This document shows, one piece after another, positions 16,354 to 25,282 of a stretch of 41,359 bases of DNA. The translations under genes were made by a program, and so were the position numbers. The stretch spans positions 1 to 41,359 of the forward strand of contig CAIPPO010000014.1 in NCBI GenBank assembly GCA_903866915.1, written 5' to 3'. The notes under the pieces are model-generated. The model worked only from the letters and a program-made list of their open reading frames with translations, was not told the DNA's origin and ran no database searches. Each line of letters starts with the position of its first letter. Within the stretch, counting starts at the first letter, position 1. Origin of the DNA: an uncultured Mucilaginibacter sp. (GTDB taxonomy: Bacteria > Bacteroidota > Bacteroidia > Sphingobacteriales > Sphingobacteriaceae).

Positions 16354-16776
16354 TTACGACGTATGATCACAAACGATCTTCCATTCGCCATTGATCTTAC
16401 GGAACCACAAAGTAAAATAACCGCCCGGTGTTTGTCCGTTTTCGAGTTTGAGGCCCCATCCGCCCAAAACAAAGGCGTTATGATCATCAAGGACATCGAC
16501 TTTTAAAATAGTAAAAGTCAGTTCGCCCATACCTGCTTTGCCGGGATAGGCTTTTTTATACCTTTCGATTGTAGCTTGCCAGCCGTACAGCGGGGCACCT
16601 TTAGTAACAAATACCAGGGAGTCTGACTTCCAGTAGCCCTGCATAAATCCTTCGATATCGCCCTTGTTCCAGGCAAGCTGCTGAGTTGAGAGCACTTTAA
16701 TAACTGCTTCCCGGTCCTGCGCAAAGCAGAGCGAGCAGCATAGCAAAAACAAACCGACCAGTAAAAGCTTTTTCAT
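16354..16776 (-). CDS. Secreted SnoaL-like / DUF4440 family protein
   Basis: A 140-residue protein with a signal peptide (MKKLLLVGLFLLCCSLCFAQ) and a single NTF2-like alpha+beta barrel domain. The domain is recognisable from VLSTQQLAWNKGDIEGFMQGYW, FVTKGAPLYGWQATIERYKKAY and the closing GGYFTLWFRKINGEWKIVCDHTS, the usual DUF4440 pattern. Such domains bind small ligands or act as simple enzymes; no catalytic residues can be assigned. It is divergent from the sugar kinase gene, with overlapping promoter boxes between them, and starts at ATG 16776. Confidence 0.82.
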   Translation of the reverse strand: MKKLLLVGLFLLCCSLCFAQDREAVIKVLSTQQLAWNKGDIEGFMQGYWKSDSLVFVTKGAPLYGWQATIERYKKAYPGKAGMGELTFTILKVDVLDDHNAFVLGGWGLKLENGQTPGGYFTLWFRKINGEWKIVCDHTS

Positions 16777-16813
16777 GCTGAAAAATAGGCATTTTTTTTC
16801 TTACAAATCCTTT

Positions 16814-16832
16814 TAGCTTTGCATCAAACCTA
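16814..16832. promoter_or_regulatory. Overlapping divergent -7 boxes
   Basis: The plus strand has TAGCTTTG at 16814-16821 (for the kinase at 16837). The minus strand has TAGGTTTG at 16832-16825 (for the DUF4440-like gene starting at 16776). Both match TAnnTTTG, and the two boxes are only 3 bp apart. Confidence 0.45.
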
Positions 16833-16836
16833 TAAA

Positions 16837-17721
16837 ATGAGCAAATACGTATTATGTTTTGGCGAGGTGCTTTGGGACACCTTCGACGATGGCAAAAAAC
16901 CGGGCGGCGCACCCATGAATGTGGCCATGCACCTGGTACAACAGGGCTTTGAAGTTGCTTTCGCCAGTCGCATCGGCGAAGACGCTTCCGGCGATGAACT
17001 TGCCGAGTATCTCAAGAAAAACAACCTGCTGTCTGACCTTGTGCAGCGCGACCCTAATTTGCCTACTTGTGAAGTTACTGTCGAACTGGATGAGCATCAA
17101 CACGCTACCTATATCATACCTCAGCCGGTTTCATGGGATAATATTCAGCCGGAAGTCGCTTTGGTCGAAAGTGCCAAAAATGCCTCAGCTATTGTGTTCG
17201 GCAGCCTGGCTTGCCGCGATGAGATCACCCGCGATACCTTGCTCAATGTGTTGAATGAAACCCATGCATTGAAAATATTTGATGTAAACCTTCGGGCACC
17301 ACACTACACGCTGAACACGATCGAAACGCTGGCAGCAAGAGCGCATGTAGTAAAAATGAACGAGGACGAAGCAGCCTTACTGATCGGTGGCAGTAAACAT
17401 AGCCTCAAAGAACAGATCGCTGAATTCAGGTCGAAATTTCACACCACGACTATCTGCGTAACCCGCGGCGAAAATGGCGCCATTGTATGGCACGATCATG
17501 AATTTTATGAAAGCCCGGGCCTGCCGGTGCAGGTGGGTGATACTGTAGGTGCAGGTGATTCATTCCTTGCAACCTTTATTGCCGGTCTTTTAGCAAACGA
17601 ACCAATGCAGTCAGTTATTGATAAAGCCTGCGCCGTAGGGTCGTTCGTAGCCAGTAAACGTGGTGCAAATCCGCCTTACGACGAACGAATTCTGACTTTA
17701 TTAGGCCTGCCTGTAAAATAA
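16837..17721 (+). CDS. PfkB-family carbohydrate kinase (fructokinase-like)
   Basis: An ATP-dependent sugar kinase of the ribokinase/PfkB superfamily, 294 residues. The N-terminal substrate-binding signature GGAPMNVAMHLVQQGF is followed by FASRIGEDASGDEL. The C-terminal PfkB signature DTVGAGDSFLATFIAGLL carries the catalytic Asp in GAGD. NVNLRAPHY-like (FDVNLRAPHY) and VVKMNEDEAALL are also typical. The FGEVLWD start and compact length suggest fructokinase, but the exact sugar cannot be settled from the sequence. The start at ATG 16837 was chosen over the TTG at 16819, which lies inside the -7 box. No transporter or hydrolase gene is linked. Confidence 0.88.
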   Translation: MSKYVLCFGEVLWDTFDDGKKPGGAPMNVAMHLVQQGFEVAFASRIGEDASGDELAEYLKKNNLLSDLVQRDPNLPTCEVTVELDEHQHATYIIPQPVSWDNIQPEVALVESAKNASAIVFGSLACRDEITRDTLLNVLNETHALKIFDVNLRAPHYTLNTIETLAARAHVVKMNEDEAALLIGGSKHSLKEQIAEFRSKFHTTTICVTRGENGAIVWHDHEFYESPGLPVQVGDTVGAGDSFLATFIAGLLANEPMQSVIDKACAVGSFVASKRGANPPYDERILTLLGLPVK

Positions 17722-17873
17722 ATTGATCCCCGCGCAAGCCGGTAACTCTACGCAATAACCCTGCAGCAGGCATTGAAAAAAATGTCATGCTTAACTAACA
17801 TTTCCCGGACTAAGGGGGCATTTCCAGACTTTAAATGAAAATAAGCCTTACCTTTATATCCGAAAGGATAACT

Positions 17874-18971
17874 ATGCGCGGTTACGGGTTCTCGAAAAAC
17901 ATCCCAAAGCAAATACCTAAAGGAGGCTTTGACGAACTTCTTAAACTATTTCTCGAATTATTGAATTATACGTCGGGAGATGCGGGCGAAGCTTTGGCCT
18001 GGATGAATGAGTTAGATAAGCAATATAACGTTACCAATGACCAATACGGCATGGGTGATTTTATAGACGAGTTGAAACAAAAAGGCTATCTCGACGAAAA
18101 TATCGAATCGGGCGAATTCAGGATCACTGCTAAAACTGAACAAAGTATACGCCAGTCGGCTTTGGAAGAGATTTTCGGCAAACTGAAACGATCGGGTAAA
18201 GGCAATCACCGCACGCCGCAATCGGGTCAGGGAGATGAAAGAAATTCAGAGCGTCGCGAATATGAATTCGGCGATAGCCTTGAACAGATCGACATTACCC
18301 AGTCCATACATAATGCGCAGATCAACCATGGCATCAACGATTTCATGATGACGGAACGTGATCTGGAAGTGGAAGAAATGGATTATAAAACCCTTACTTC
18401 TACGGTCCTGATGATCGACATCTCGCATTCCATGATCCTGTACGGTGAGGATCGCATCACACCGGCAAAAAAGGTGGCCATGGCTTTGGCCGAACTAATC
18501 CGTACCAAATACCCTAAAGACACGCTTGACATTGTGGTATTTGGCAACGATGCCTGGCCTATCAGTTTAAAGGACCTGGCTTACCTGCAGGTTGGCCCTT
18601 ACCATACCAATACTTATGCTGGCTTAGAACTGGCAACAGATATTTTGCGTCGTCGGAAGACACATAATAAGCAAATATTTATGATCACAGACGGCAAGCC
18701 TACCTGCCTTAAAGAAGGGACCCGCTACTATAAAAACAGTATCGGGCTCGACCGCAAAGTGGTCAACAAAACACTGAACATGGCGGCACAGTGTAAGAGA
18801 CTAAAAATACCGATCACAACGTTTATGATCGCAAAAGACCCCTACCTGCAGCAGTTTGTACGTAAATTTACCGAAACCAACGGCGGCAAAGCATTTTACA
18901 GCTCACTGAACGGATTGGGGGAATATATTTTTGAAGACTATATCAAAAACAGAAGAAGAACGGTGAGGTGA
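17874..18971 (+). CDS. VWA domain-containing protein (partner of AAA+ ATPase)
   Basis: A 365-residue cytoplasmic protein whose C-terminal half is a von Willebrand factor A domain. The MIDAS motif DxSxS is intact (Asp182, Ser184, Ser186 in MIDISHSM), with a later Thr in [12 protein letters not shown] and Asp in MITDGKPT. The N-terminal half is helical ([19 protein letters not shown]) with a charged linker. VWA proteins paired with MoxR/ChlI-like ATPases act as metal-dependent adaptors in ATPase complexes (as in ChlD/ChlI or ViaA/RavA); the following gene supplies the ATPase. ATG 17874 is preferred because a purine-rich AAGGA and a -7-like TACCTTTA precede it. ATG 17835, in frame, would add 13 residues. 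Confidence 0.87.
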   Translation: MRGYGFSKNIPKQIPKGGFDELLKLFLELLNYTSGDAGEALAWMNELDKQYNVTNDQYGMGDFIDELKQKGYLDENIESGEFRITAKTEQSIRQSALEEIFGKLKRSGKGNHRTPQSGQGDERNSERREYEFGDSLEQIDITQSIHNAQINHGINDFMMTERDLEVEEMDYKTLTSTVLMIDISHSMILYGEDRITPAKKVAMALAELIRTKYPKDTLDIVVFGNDAWPISLKDLAYLQVGPYHTNTYAGLELATDILRRRKTHNKQIFMITDGKPTCLKEGTRYYKNSIGLDRKVVNKTLNMAAQCKRLKIPITTFMIAKDPYLQQFVRKFTETNGGKAFYSSLNGLGEYIFEDYIKNRRRTVR

Positions 18972-19093
18972 TTGGATAATTTGAAGATTTGTTAATTTGA
19001 AGATTTGAAAATCGGGGGCGCTCATCAAATTTTCAAATTACCAAATTTTGAAATCTTCAAATTGTCAAATTACCAAATTTTCAAATTAAAGAA
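18972..19093. repeat. Repeat-rich spacer with direct and inverted repeats
   Basis: TAATTTGAAGATTTG is repeated at 18977-18991 and 18993-19007. TCAAATTACCAAATTTT is repeated at 19033-19049 and 19065-19081. AAATCTTCAAATT at 19051-19063 is the inverse of the first motif. The spacer can therefore fold into a long hairpin, and it occupies the entire gap between the VWA and ATPase genes. Confidence 0.85.
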
Positions 19094-20596
19094 ATGAACT
19101 ACAATTTAACAATAAAGACTTTAGGTGAACTAAAACAATCGGGATATCAAAGCCGATCGGTCAAAGATGAGCTGCGTGAAAATCTGATCGCTCAATTGCA
19201 GGAAAAAGAAGGTGGCTTTGAAGGCATTATCGGCTTTGAAGATACCGTTATTCCCGATCTGCAAACGGCCATTTTATCACGCCACAATATATTGCTGCTG
19301 GGTTTACGCGGACAGGCCAAAACCCGTATCGCCCGCTTAATGGTCAATTTACTGGACGAATATATTCCCTATATTGAAGGATCGGAACTTTATGATGATC
19401 CATTCAACCCGATCTCCTGGTTCGGCCATCACGAAATAAACGAAAAAGGCGATAATACGCCAATAGCGTGGCTGCATCGCTCAGAACGTTATACTGAAAA
19501 ACTGGCTACTCCGGATGTTACCGTTGCTGATTTGATCGGTGATGTGGATCCGATCAAAGCGGCAACCTTAAAATTGCATTATTCGGATGAACGGGTGATC
19601 CACTTTGGCCTTATCCCAAGGGCGCACCGGGGAATTTTTGTGATCAACGAGTTGCCCGACCTCCAGGCACGCATTCAAGTGGCACTATTTAATATTTTGC
19701 AGGAAAAAGACATACAGATCCGCGGCTTTAAACTACGTTTACCGCTCGACCTGCAATTTGTATTTACCGCCAACCCTGAAGACTATACCAATCGCGGCTC
19801 TATTGTTACGCCATTGAAGGACCGTATCGAGAGCCAGATATTAACGCATTATCCCCGTTCGATACAAGTTTCACGCAAGATTACCCAGCAGGAGGCCATT
19901 ATTGCTCCGGCACAAAAGCTGGCGATTGAGGTTGATGGCCTGGTCAAAGATCTGATCGAACAAATTGCGTTTGAAGCCAGAGCTTCAGAATACATCGACA
20001 AAAAATCGGGTGTATCTGCCAGGCTCACCATTTCGGCCTATGAAAACCTGGTGAGCAATGCCGAGCGCAGGATGATCATCAATAAAGAGACTTCGACATT
20101 TGTACGCATAACCGACTTTTTAGGTGTTATCCCGGCAATTACCGGCAAAATAGAACTGGTATATGAAGGTGAACTGGAGGGACCAGCTAAAGTGGCTAAC
20201 CTGCTGATTGGCAAAGCGATCAAAACTTTATTGCTGCAATTCTTTCCTGATCCTGAGAAAGTTAAAAAAGCAAAAGGTGCCAACCCTTATGCCGAGATCA
20301 TCAATTGGTTCGGCGACAGCAATACTTTGTTGTTAGATGACAACTCTCCTTTCAATGAATATAAAAAGAGCCTGAATTCGGTGCCAGGTTTGAAAGAACT
20401 GGTCAAAAAACTGCATCCAACTTTAAGTAACAACCAACAGCTTTTGCTGATGGAATTTGTTTTGCATGGACTTGCAGAATTCTCACAACTGAACAAAGGT
20501 TTCCTTGATAACGGATTTGCTTTTTCGGATATGTTCAACAGCCTGTTTAACCTGGAACCGGATGACGATCTGGATCTGGACGACGACCGTTATTGA
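19094..20596 (+). CDS. AAA+ ATPase, MoxR / magnesium-chelatase-like
   Basis: A 500-residue AAA+ ATPase. The Walker A motif is GLRGQAKT (Lys76, Thr77), and the Walker B equivalent is IFVINELPDL, where Asn185 stands in place of the usual Asp before Glu186. The sensor segment is FVFTANPEDYTNRG and the arginine-finger region is TPLKDRIESQILTHYP. I recall the Asn-Glu form as normal for this subfamily, which is often annotated as sigma-54-interacting or magnesium chelatase. With the VWA gene immediately before it, the pair forms a MoxR-VWA module likely to remodel or assemble a protein complex; the client is unknown. The C-terminal tail is acidic (DDDLDLDDD). Confidence 0.87.
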   Translation: MNYNLTIKTLGELKQSGYQSRSVKDELRENLIAQLQEKEGGFEGIIGFEDTVIPDLQTAILSRHNILLLGLRGQAKTRIARLMVNLLDEYIPYIEGSELYDDPFNPISWFGHHEINEKGDNTPIAWLHRSERYTEKLATPDVTVADLIGDVDPIKAATLKLHYSDERVIHFGLIPRAHRGIFVINELPDLQARIQVALFNILQEKDIQIRGFKLRLPLDLQFVFTANPEDYTNRGSIVTPLKDRIESQILTHYPRSIQVSRKITQQEAIIAPAQKLAIEVDGLVKDLIEQIAFEARASEYIDKKSGVSARLTISAYENLVSNAERRMIINKETSTFVRITDFLGVIPAITGKIELVYEGELEGPAKVANLLIGKAIKTLLLQFFPDPEKVKKAKGANPYAEIINWFGDSNTLLLDDNSPFNEYKKSLNSVPGLKELVKKLHPTLSNNQQLLLMEFVLHGLAEFSQLNKGFLDNGFAFSDMFNSLFNLEPDDDLDLDDDRY

Positions 20597-20613
20597 TCAG
20601 GTTTAACAATCAA

Positions 20614-21894
20614 ATGGAAAAACAAGCGCTACCTGTATTTTTTATTTGCCTTGGCATATTGGCATTAGATTTCTATGTGATCAGAGGCGTACGCTTCGGA
20701 TTGCGCAAATGGAAATTCAGTCAAAAACCAGTCTTCACCAATTTGTACTGGTCGGTCTCGGTCCTGGTAAGCCTCGGTATTTTTATCAGCATTTTTGCCC
20801 GCACTGGTCTAAGTTTCCGTGCGGCTTTTATGCTGGTATTTTTCTTGCTTACGCTTACGAAATTGATTTTTTTGCCGTTCCTGGTTGCAGATGACTTACG
20901 CAGGCTGTTCAAATGGCAAAGAGCAAAAACAAACCCAGCTATTCCTGAAGCCGAAAAACCTGCATTGAATGCCATTAGTCGTTCGGAATTTATTACCAAA
21001 GCAGGATTAATCGCCGGGTCGATACCCATTGCCGGGATGCTTTACGGCACTATGTCGGGCGTTTATGATTATCGCGTAAAGCATGTTAAACTTTACCTGC
21101 CTAATCTGCCCAAAGCTTTTGATGGTATTAAGCTTGGTCAAATATCTGACATACACTCGGGTAGCTTCTACAACAAAAAAGCGGTAGCCGGTGGGGTGGA
21201 AATGCTGTTGCGCGAGAAGCCCGATTTGATATTTTTTACCGGCGACCTGGTAAATACACTGGCTAATGAAATGAACAATTACCAGGATATTTTCAGCAAG
21301 GTAAAAGCGCCGCTTGGGGTATTCAGCTCATTAGGGAATCACGACTACGGTGATTACAAAGAGAATTGGGGCAATTGGGAAGCGAAAATTAAAAATTTTG
21401 AAGATATACTTGCCACGCACAAGAATATGGGCTGGGACCTGCTAAGGAATGAAAATCGACGGCTGAAAGTAAACGGTGAAGAGATTGGCATATTAGGAGT
21501 CGAGAATTGGGGATCGATCAGTCGTTTTGGCCACCGTGGCAGGCTAGACCTGGCAACAGCCAATACCGGCGACTTACCTGTTAAATTGCTGTTATCGCAT
21601 GACCCATCACATTGGCGTGCCCAGGTATTGCCGGGTTATCCACAAATCGACGCGATGTTTTCCGGCCATACGCATGGTATGCAGTTTGGCATCCGCACTG
21701 AAAATTTTCAATGGAGCCCTATTAAATACATTTACCCCGAGTGGGCCGGATTGTACCGCGAAGGCAAACAGCAATTGTATGTAAATGTTGGCTACGGTTT
21801 TTTAGGCTATCCCGGGCGCCTTGGAATTTACCCCGAGATTACGATATTTGAATTGAAAGCTTCTGCCGACCCTTCTTTAACAAAAAATGCCTAG
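20614..21894 (+). CDS. Membrane-anchored calcineurin-like metallophosphoesterase
   Basis: A 426-residue protein with about four N-terminal membrane helices (residues ~8-24, 42-62, 68-90, 130-150) followed by a two-metal phosphoesterase domain. All family motifs are present: DIHSG (D-x-H), TGDLVN (GDxxN), LGNHDYG (GNHD), LLSHDPSHW and FSGHTHGMQFG. The layout resembles YkuE/YaeI-type phosphoesterases, which act on membrane-linked substrates at the outer face. The start at ATG 20614 replaces a TTG at 20593 that overlaps the ATPase stop. The 17-bp gap to the ATPase gene suggests co-transcription. Confidence 0.9.
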   Translation: MEKQALPVFFICLGILALDFYVIRGVRFGLRKWKFSQKPVFTNLYWSVSVLVSLGIFISIFARTGLSFRAAFMLVFFLLTLTKLIFLPFLVADDLRRLFKWQRAKTNPAIPEAEKPALNAISRSEFITKAGLIAGSIPIAGMLYGTMSGVYDYRVKHVKLYLPNLPKAFDGIKLGQISDIHSGSFYNKKAVAGGVEMLLREKPDLIFFTGDLVNTLANEMNNYQDIFSKVKAPLGVFSSLGNHDYGDYKENWGNWEAKIKNFEDILATHKNMGWDLLRNENRRLKVNGEEIGILGVENWGSISRFGHRGRLDLATANTGDLPVKLLLSHDPSHWRAQVLPGYPQIDAMFSGHTHGMQFGIRTENFQWSPIKYIYPEWAGLYREGKQQLYVNVGYGFLGYPGRLGIYPEITIFELKASADPSLTKNA

Positions 21895-21924
21895 AGGTGC
21901 CGGAATGTCCTTTTCGTACAATCG

Positions 21925-22812
21925 ATGAGAAAAATTCTGCAGTCCGGTATCGATTTTTTGCTCTTCAGTAATAGTTTTATGGCTCTCGGGGCCGTAACAC
22001 AGGGCCTCCTTACTTTTTATCTTATCGGATCGAAACCAATTCAATCGGTTATCGCCCTATTATTTGTGGCCACGCTTGCCATTTATAATTTCAGCATTCT
22101 GCTAAGCAAGCCCCAAAAGCCCGAAAATTCATTGCAAAGGCGTGTCCGCTGGTTTTTTTCACACTACCGGCTAATGGTAACGCTTACTGTTGTACCTGTC
22201 TTACTGCTAGCGCCCCTGTTTTTTTTGGTATCCGCGCCGGCGCGAATCCTGCTTGTCTTCCTCGCGATAATTTCTTTTGCTTATGGGCTCCCACTTTTTA
22301 CAATCGCTGGCAGGCAATTTGGCCTGCGAAATATCCCGGGTTTAAAATTATTTTTGATCACGCTTGTTTGGACGATGAGTTGCGTATTGCTGCCCATTCT
22401 TGAGGCACAGGCAAGGCATACAGCCACTGTTTCGCTTTACGACACCACAATACTCCTGGCCAAAGAGTTCCTCTTTATAGCGGCACTTGCCATTCCATTT
22501 GATATACGCGATATATTCGAAGACAAACAATCAGGACTGAAAACGATTGCCGTCGCCTGGGGAGAAAAAAATGCTTATTTCTTTTGTGAGGCATTGCTGT
22601 TGGGTTATATAGCACTGCTTTTTATTTACCGCAATGATGGCTTTGGAATTAATTTTTGGGCACTGATTATCAGTGTCGTCATAGCAGGTTGGCTAATTTT
22701 AAGATCGAAATGGGAAAAGAATGAGTACTACTATTTCTTTTTGCTCGATGGTATACTCATACTCCAATATATTTTTGTGATCGGTTTAAACAAGTTGAGT
22801 ACTTTATTTTAA
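21925..22812 (+). CDS. UbiA-family-like membrane protein
   Basis: A 295-residue integral membrane protein with about eight helices and the fold pattern of UbiA prenyltransferases. The second aspartate-rich motif is clear (DIRDIFEDKQSGLKTIAVAWG). The first one, normally NDxxDxxxD, is replaced by YNFSILLSKP, with no aspartates. It may therefore have lost prenyl-diphosphate chemistry or act on a different substrate. It starts at ATG 21925, 30 bp after the phosphoesterase stop, and overlaps the next gene by one base (TAATG), so the two are translationally coupled. No quinone or menaquinone gene is nearby to indicate a pathway. Confidence 0.75.
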   Translation: MRKILQSGIDFLLFSNSFMALGAVTQGLLTFYLIGSKPIQSVIALLFVATLAIYNFSILLSKPQKPENSLQRRVRWFFSHYRLMVTLTVVPVLLLAPLFFLVSAPARILLVFLAIISFAYGLPLFTIAGRQFGLRNIPGLKLFLITLVWTMSCVLLPILEAQARHTATVSLYDTTILLAKEFLFIAALAIPFDIRDIFEDKQSGLKTIAVAWGEKNAYFFCEALLLGYIALLFIYRNDGFGINFWALIISVVIAGWLILRSKWEKNEYYYFFLLDGILILQYIFVIGLNKLSTLF

Positions 22813-23378
22813 TGGAACAGTTTTACGACCAATATTTCGACAAAAACGACTATAGGACTACCCCCTTAAAACCTGCTGAATACGAAACCTGCAATTTCAA
22901 AAATTGCGACCTTTCAAACGCCGACCTTGCTGGTTTCCGCTTTATAGATTGCCATTTTAGCAGTTGTAATCTTAGCCTTGCAAAATTCAGAAAAACGGCT
23001 TTTCAGAATGTAAAATTCAAAGATTGCAAAATGCTGGGACTGCGTTTTGAGCAATGCGACCCCTTCAATTTATCCTTGGCGTTCGACACCTGCCAGCTCA
23101 ATCACTCATCCTTTTACCGCTTGAAGTTGAAAAAGACCTTATTCAAAAATTGCCAATTGCAGGAATCAGATTTTACTGATACTGATCTTTCGGGTGCCCT
23201 GATGGATAACTGTGACTTCGCCGGATCGACTTTTGAAAATACCAACCTTGAAAAAGCTGACCTTCGTACCGCCTTCAATTATGCAATTGACCCGGAACTT
23301 AACCGGATCAAAAAGGCACAATTTTCTTTGCACGGTGTCACCGGGCTCCTTCTCAAATATGATATTGAAATAGAATAA
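22812..23378 (+). CDS. Pentapeptide-repeat protein (Qnr/MfpA-like)
   Basis: A 188-residue protein made almost entirely of pentapeptide repeats of the A(D/N)LXX kind, such as CNFKNCDLSNADLAGFRFID and CDFAGSTFENTNLEKADLR. These build a right-handed quadrilateral beta-helix that mimics DNA. The C-terminal cap IDPELNRIKKAQFSLHGVTGLL resembles the end of Qnr proteins, which protect DNA gyrase and topoisomerase IV from quinolones. Qnr proteins are about 215-220 residues, so this one is a little shorter. Start at ATG 22812 (TAATG overlap with the UbiA-like gene). A native topoisomerase-binding role is an inference; resistance has not been shown. Confidence 0.88.
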   Translation: MEQFYDQYFDKNDYRTTPLKPAEYETCNFKNCDLSNADLAGFRFIDCHFSSCNLSLAKFRKTAFQNVKFKDCKMLGLRFEQCDPFNLSLAFDTCQLNHSSFYRLKLKKTLFKNCQLQESDFTDTDLSGALMDNCDFAGSTFENTNLEKADLRTAFNYAIDPELNRIKKAQFSLHGVTGLLLKYDIEIE

Positions 23379-23386
23379 AATAAATT

Positions 23387-25219
23387 TTATTCACCCGCAA
23401 CCGGCAATGCTATACTCGAAGCTGCACCAACAGTATGGTAAATCGATTCTGTAGCTTTGATATAATCGGCTGCTTTCGCTTTGTAAATGTTAGGGACATA
23501 TTTCTGGGGATTGCGATCAATGATCGGGAACCAGCTGCTTTGTACCTGTACCATTATCTTGTGTCCCCTCTTGAATACGTGATCGATACCATGCAGGTCT
23601 ATAGCATATTGTTCAACCTTACCCGGTATTGCAGGCTCGGGCTTAGTGAAACCCTTGCGGTATCTTCCTCTTAAAACGTCAGCTGCGATCATCAACTCGT
23701 AGCCCGACATTTTTAGTTCTTTTTTATATTCCTGCGGATAAACATCAATCAGTTTTACTACCCAATCCGCATCAGTGCCCGATGTTGCTGCGTATAACTT
23801 AGCCAGAAGGTTGCCGGTTACAGTAATATCAGCAGTTAGCGTATCGGTTTGCCAGGTTAAAACATCCGGGCGATTGTCAACAAAGCGCTGATCCTCGGTC
23901 AGCCAGAAATACCAGCGGGATCCGGGTCCGTAAGTTTCTTCAATTGGTCGTGCCCGGTAAGGTACTGGCTTTGCAGGGTCGGAAACATAGCTTTCAAACT
24001 TGCTTTCTGTTGCCGTTGGCGGATTGAACGATAATTTTCCATTAGCATGGAAATAAATGTCTTTGACGGTCGATTCTTTAGGTGGCCATGCAGAATAATT
24101 CTTCCATTTGTTCGAACCCGTTTGAAAGCTGATGGCTTCAGCAAAATTACCATCCCCTTTGCCTTTGAGGTACCAGGCAAACCATTTGGCTTGTATCTCT
24201 TTACGGAAATAACTGGCCGTATTTTGCCCGTCGAATTTGATATTGCCGAGGCTGCTGCCGTCGCCGCCTGCCCAACCGCCATGCCTCCATGGACCGAGAA
24301 CGATAAAGTTACGGTTATGTCTGTCCTGCTTTTCCAGAGCCTGGTAGGCCGATTGCGGCCCAACCATATCCTCCTGGTCCCACCAACCGCTTACGTGTTG
24401 AATAGCCACACGGGGCGAATCCAACCGGTAGGTGAGCGATTGGCGTTTCCAAAAATCGTCATAATCGGGGTGGGCGATATAGTTGTTCCAGGTAGGTAGT
24501 TTGCCGTGAATATATTTATCGTTTAAATTCGATAACGGTCCAAGTTTCAGATACCAATCATAGGTATCATAATTACCGAACTGAAAAAGTGAATCAGTTT
24601 TAGAAATTTCCTCCATAAAGGCATACTCAAATGCATAACTCAGGCGAAAGGCGCCATTGTGGTGCAGGTCGTCGTTTAAAAACATATCTGAAGGAGTTGC
24701 CTGTTCGGATGCAGCAACCATAGCCGGATGGGGATCGCTGGCGGCAATGATGGTCGTCCAGCCGTCGTATGAGATGCCGTATAGACCCGCTTTACCATTG
24801 TTATCAGGTACATTTTTCAACAGCCAGTCGATCGTATCGTAAGTATCGCTACTTTCATCAATAGCTTTCGGATCCTTTTTATCACGGCTCATGCGCATCA
24901 TCTCGTATTTCCCTTCAGAAAGATAGCGCCCGCGAATGTCTTCGAACACAAAAATATAGCCATCTTGGGCCATGTCTTTAATATACCCGGATTTCTCAGG
25001 ACTTGGGTATTCGTTCACACCATAGGGTGTGCGCTCAATGAGGAAGGGTAGTTTTTCCGTTTGATTTTTAGGAGTAAAAATCACCGCGTGCATCTTAGTA
25101 CCATCCCGCATGGGTATATAAACTTCTTTGCGGTTGTATTTATCTGTATCAGGTTTAATCCCTGCAAGCGTTACTGCGCAGGTAAACAAAAAGACTGAGA
25201 AGAAGAACAATTTTTTCAT
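23387..25219 (-). CDS. Secreted CocE/NonD family hydrolase (X-Pro dipeptidyl-peptidase S15-like)
   Basis: A 610-residue exported alpha/beta-hydrolase. A signal peptide (MKKLFFFSVFLFTCAVTLAG) is followed by the S15/CocE domain: EVYIPMRDGTKMHAVIFTP, FVFEDIRGRYLSEG, the nucleophile motif GLYGISYDGWTT, VSGWWDQEDM and the histidine region FIVLGPWRHGGW. The C-terminal jelly-roll (PepX_C) domain includes SGTDADWVVKLIDVYP and HKIMVQVQSSWFPIIDRNPQ. Members cleave acyl esters, glutaryl-cephalosporins or X-Pro peptides; the substrate here is unknown. The start at ATG 25219 was chosen for the signal peptide; ATG 25258 is upstream in the same frame. It is convergent with the pentapeptide gene, 8 bp apart. 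Confidence 0.9.
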   Translation of the reverse strand: MKKLFFFSVFLFTCAVTLAGIKPDTDKYNRKEVYIPMRDGTKMHAVIFTPKNQTEKLPFLIERTPYGVNEYPSPEKSGYIKDMAQDGYIFVFEDIRGRYLSEGKYEMMRMSRDKKDPKAIDESSDTYDTIDWLLKNVPDNNGKAGLYGISYDGWTTIIAASDPHPAMVAASEQATPSDMFLNDDLHHNGAFRLSYAFEYAFMEEISKTDSLFQFGNYDTYDWYLKLGPLSNLNDKYIHGKLPTWNNYIAHPDYDDFWKRQSLTYRLDSPRVAIQHVSGWWDQEDMVGPQSAYQALEKQDRHNRNFIVLGPWRHGGWAGGDGSSLGNIKFDGQNTASYFRKEIQAKWFAWYLKGKGDGNFAEAISFQTGSNKWKNYSAWPPKESTVKDIYFHANGKLSFNPPTATESKFESYVSDPAKPVPYRARPIEETYGPGSRWYFWLTEDQRFVDNRPDVLTWQTDTLTADITVTGNLLAKLYAATSGTDADWVVKLIDVYPQEYKKELKMSGYELMIAADVLRGRYRKGFTKPEPAIPGKVEQYAIDLHGIDHVFKRGHKIMVQVQSSWFPIIDRNPQKYVPNIYKAKAADYIKATESIYHTVGAASSIALPVAGE

Positions 25220-25282
25220 TGTAATAATTTGTGCTGGTTGCATTAAATATACCAACATTCGCTTAATTTAAGAAAATAAACG

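Noticed and set aside
23374..23391. AATAAAAT/ATTTTATT inverted repeat at the convergent gene ends
   Set aside because: It is entirely A/T, overlaps the end of the pentapeptide-repeat gene, and is too weak to call as a terminator.
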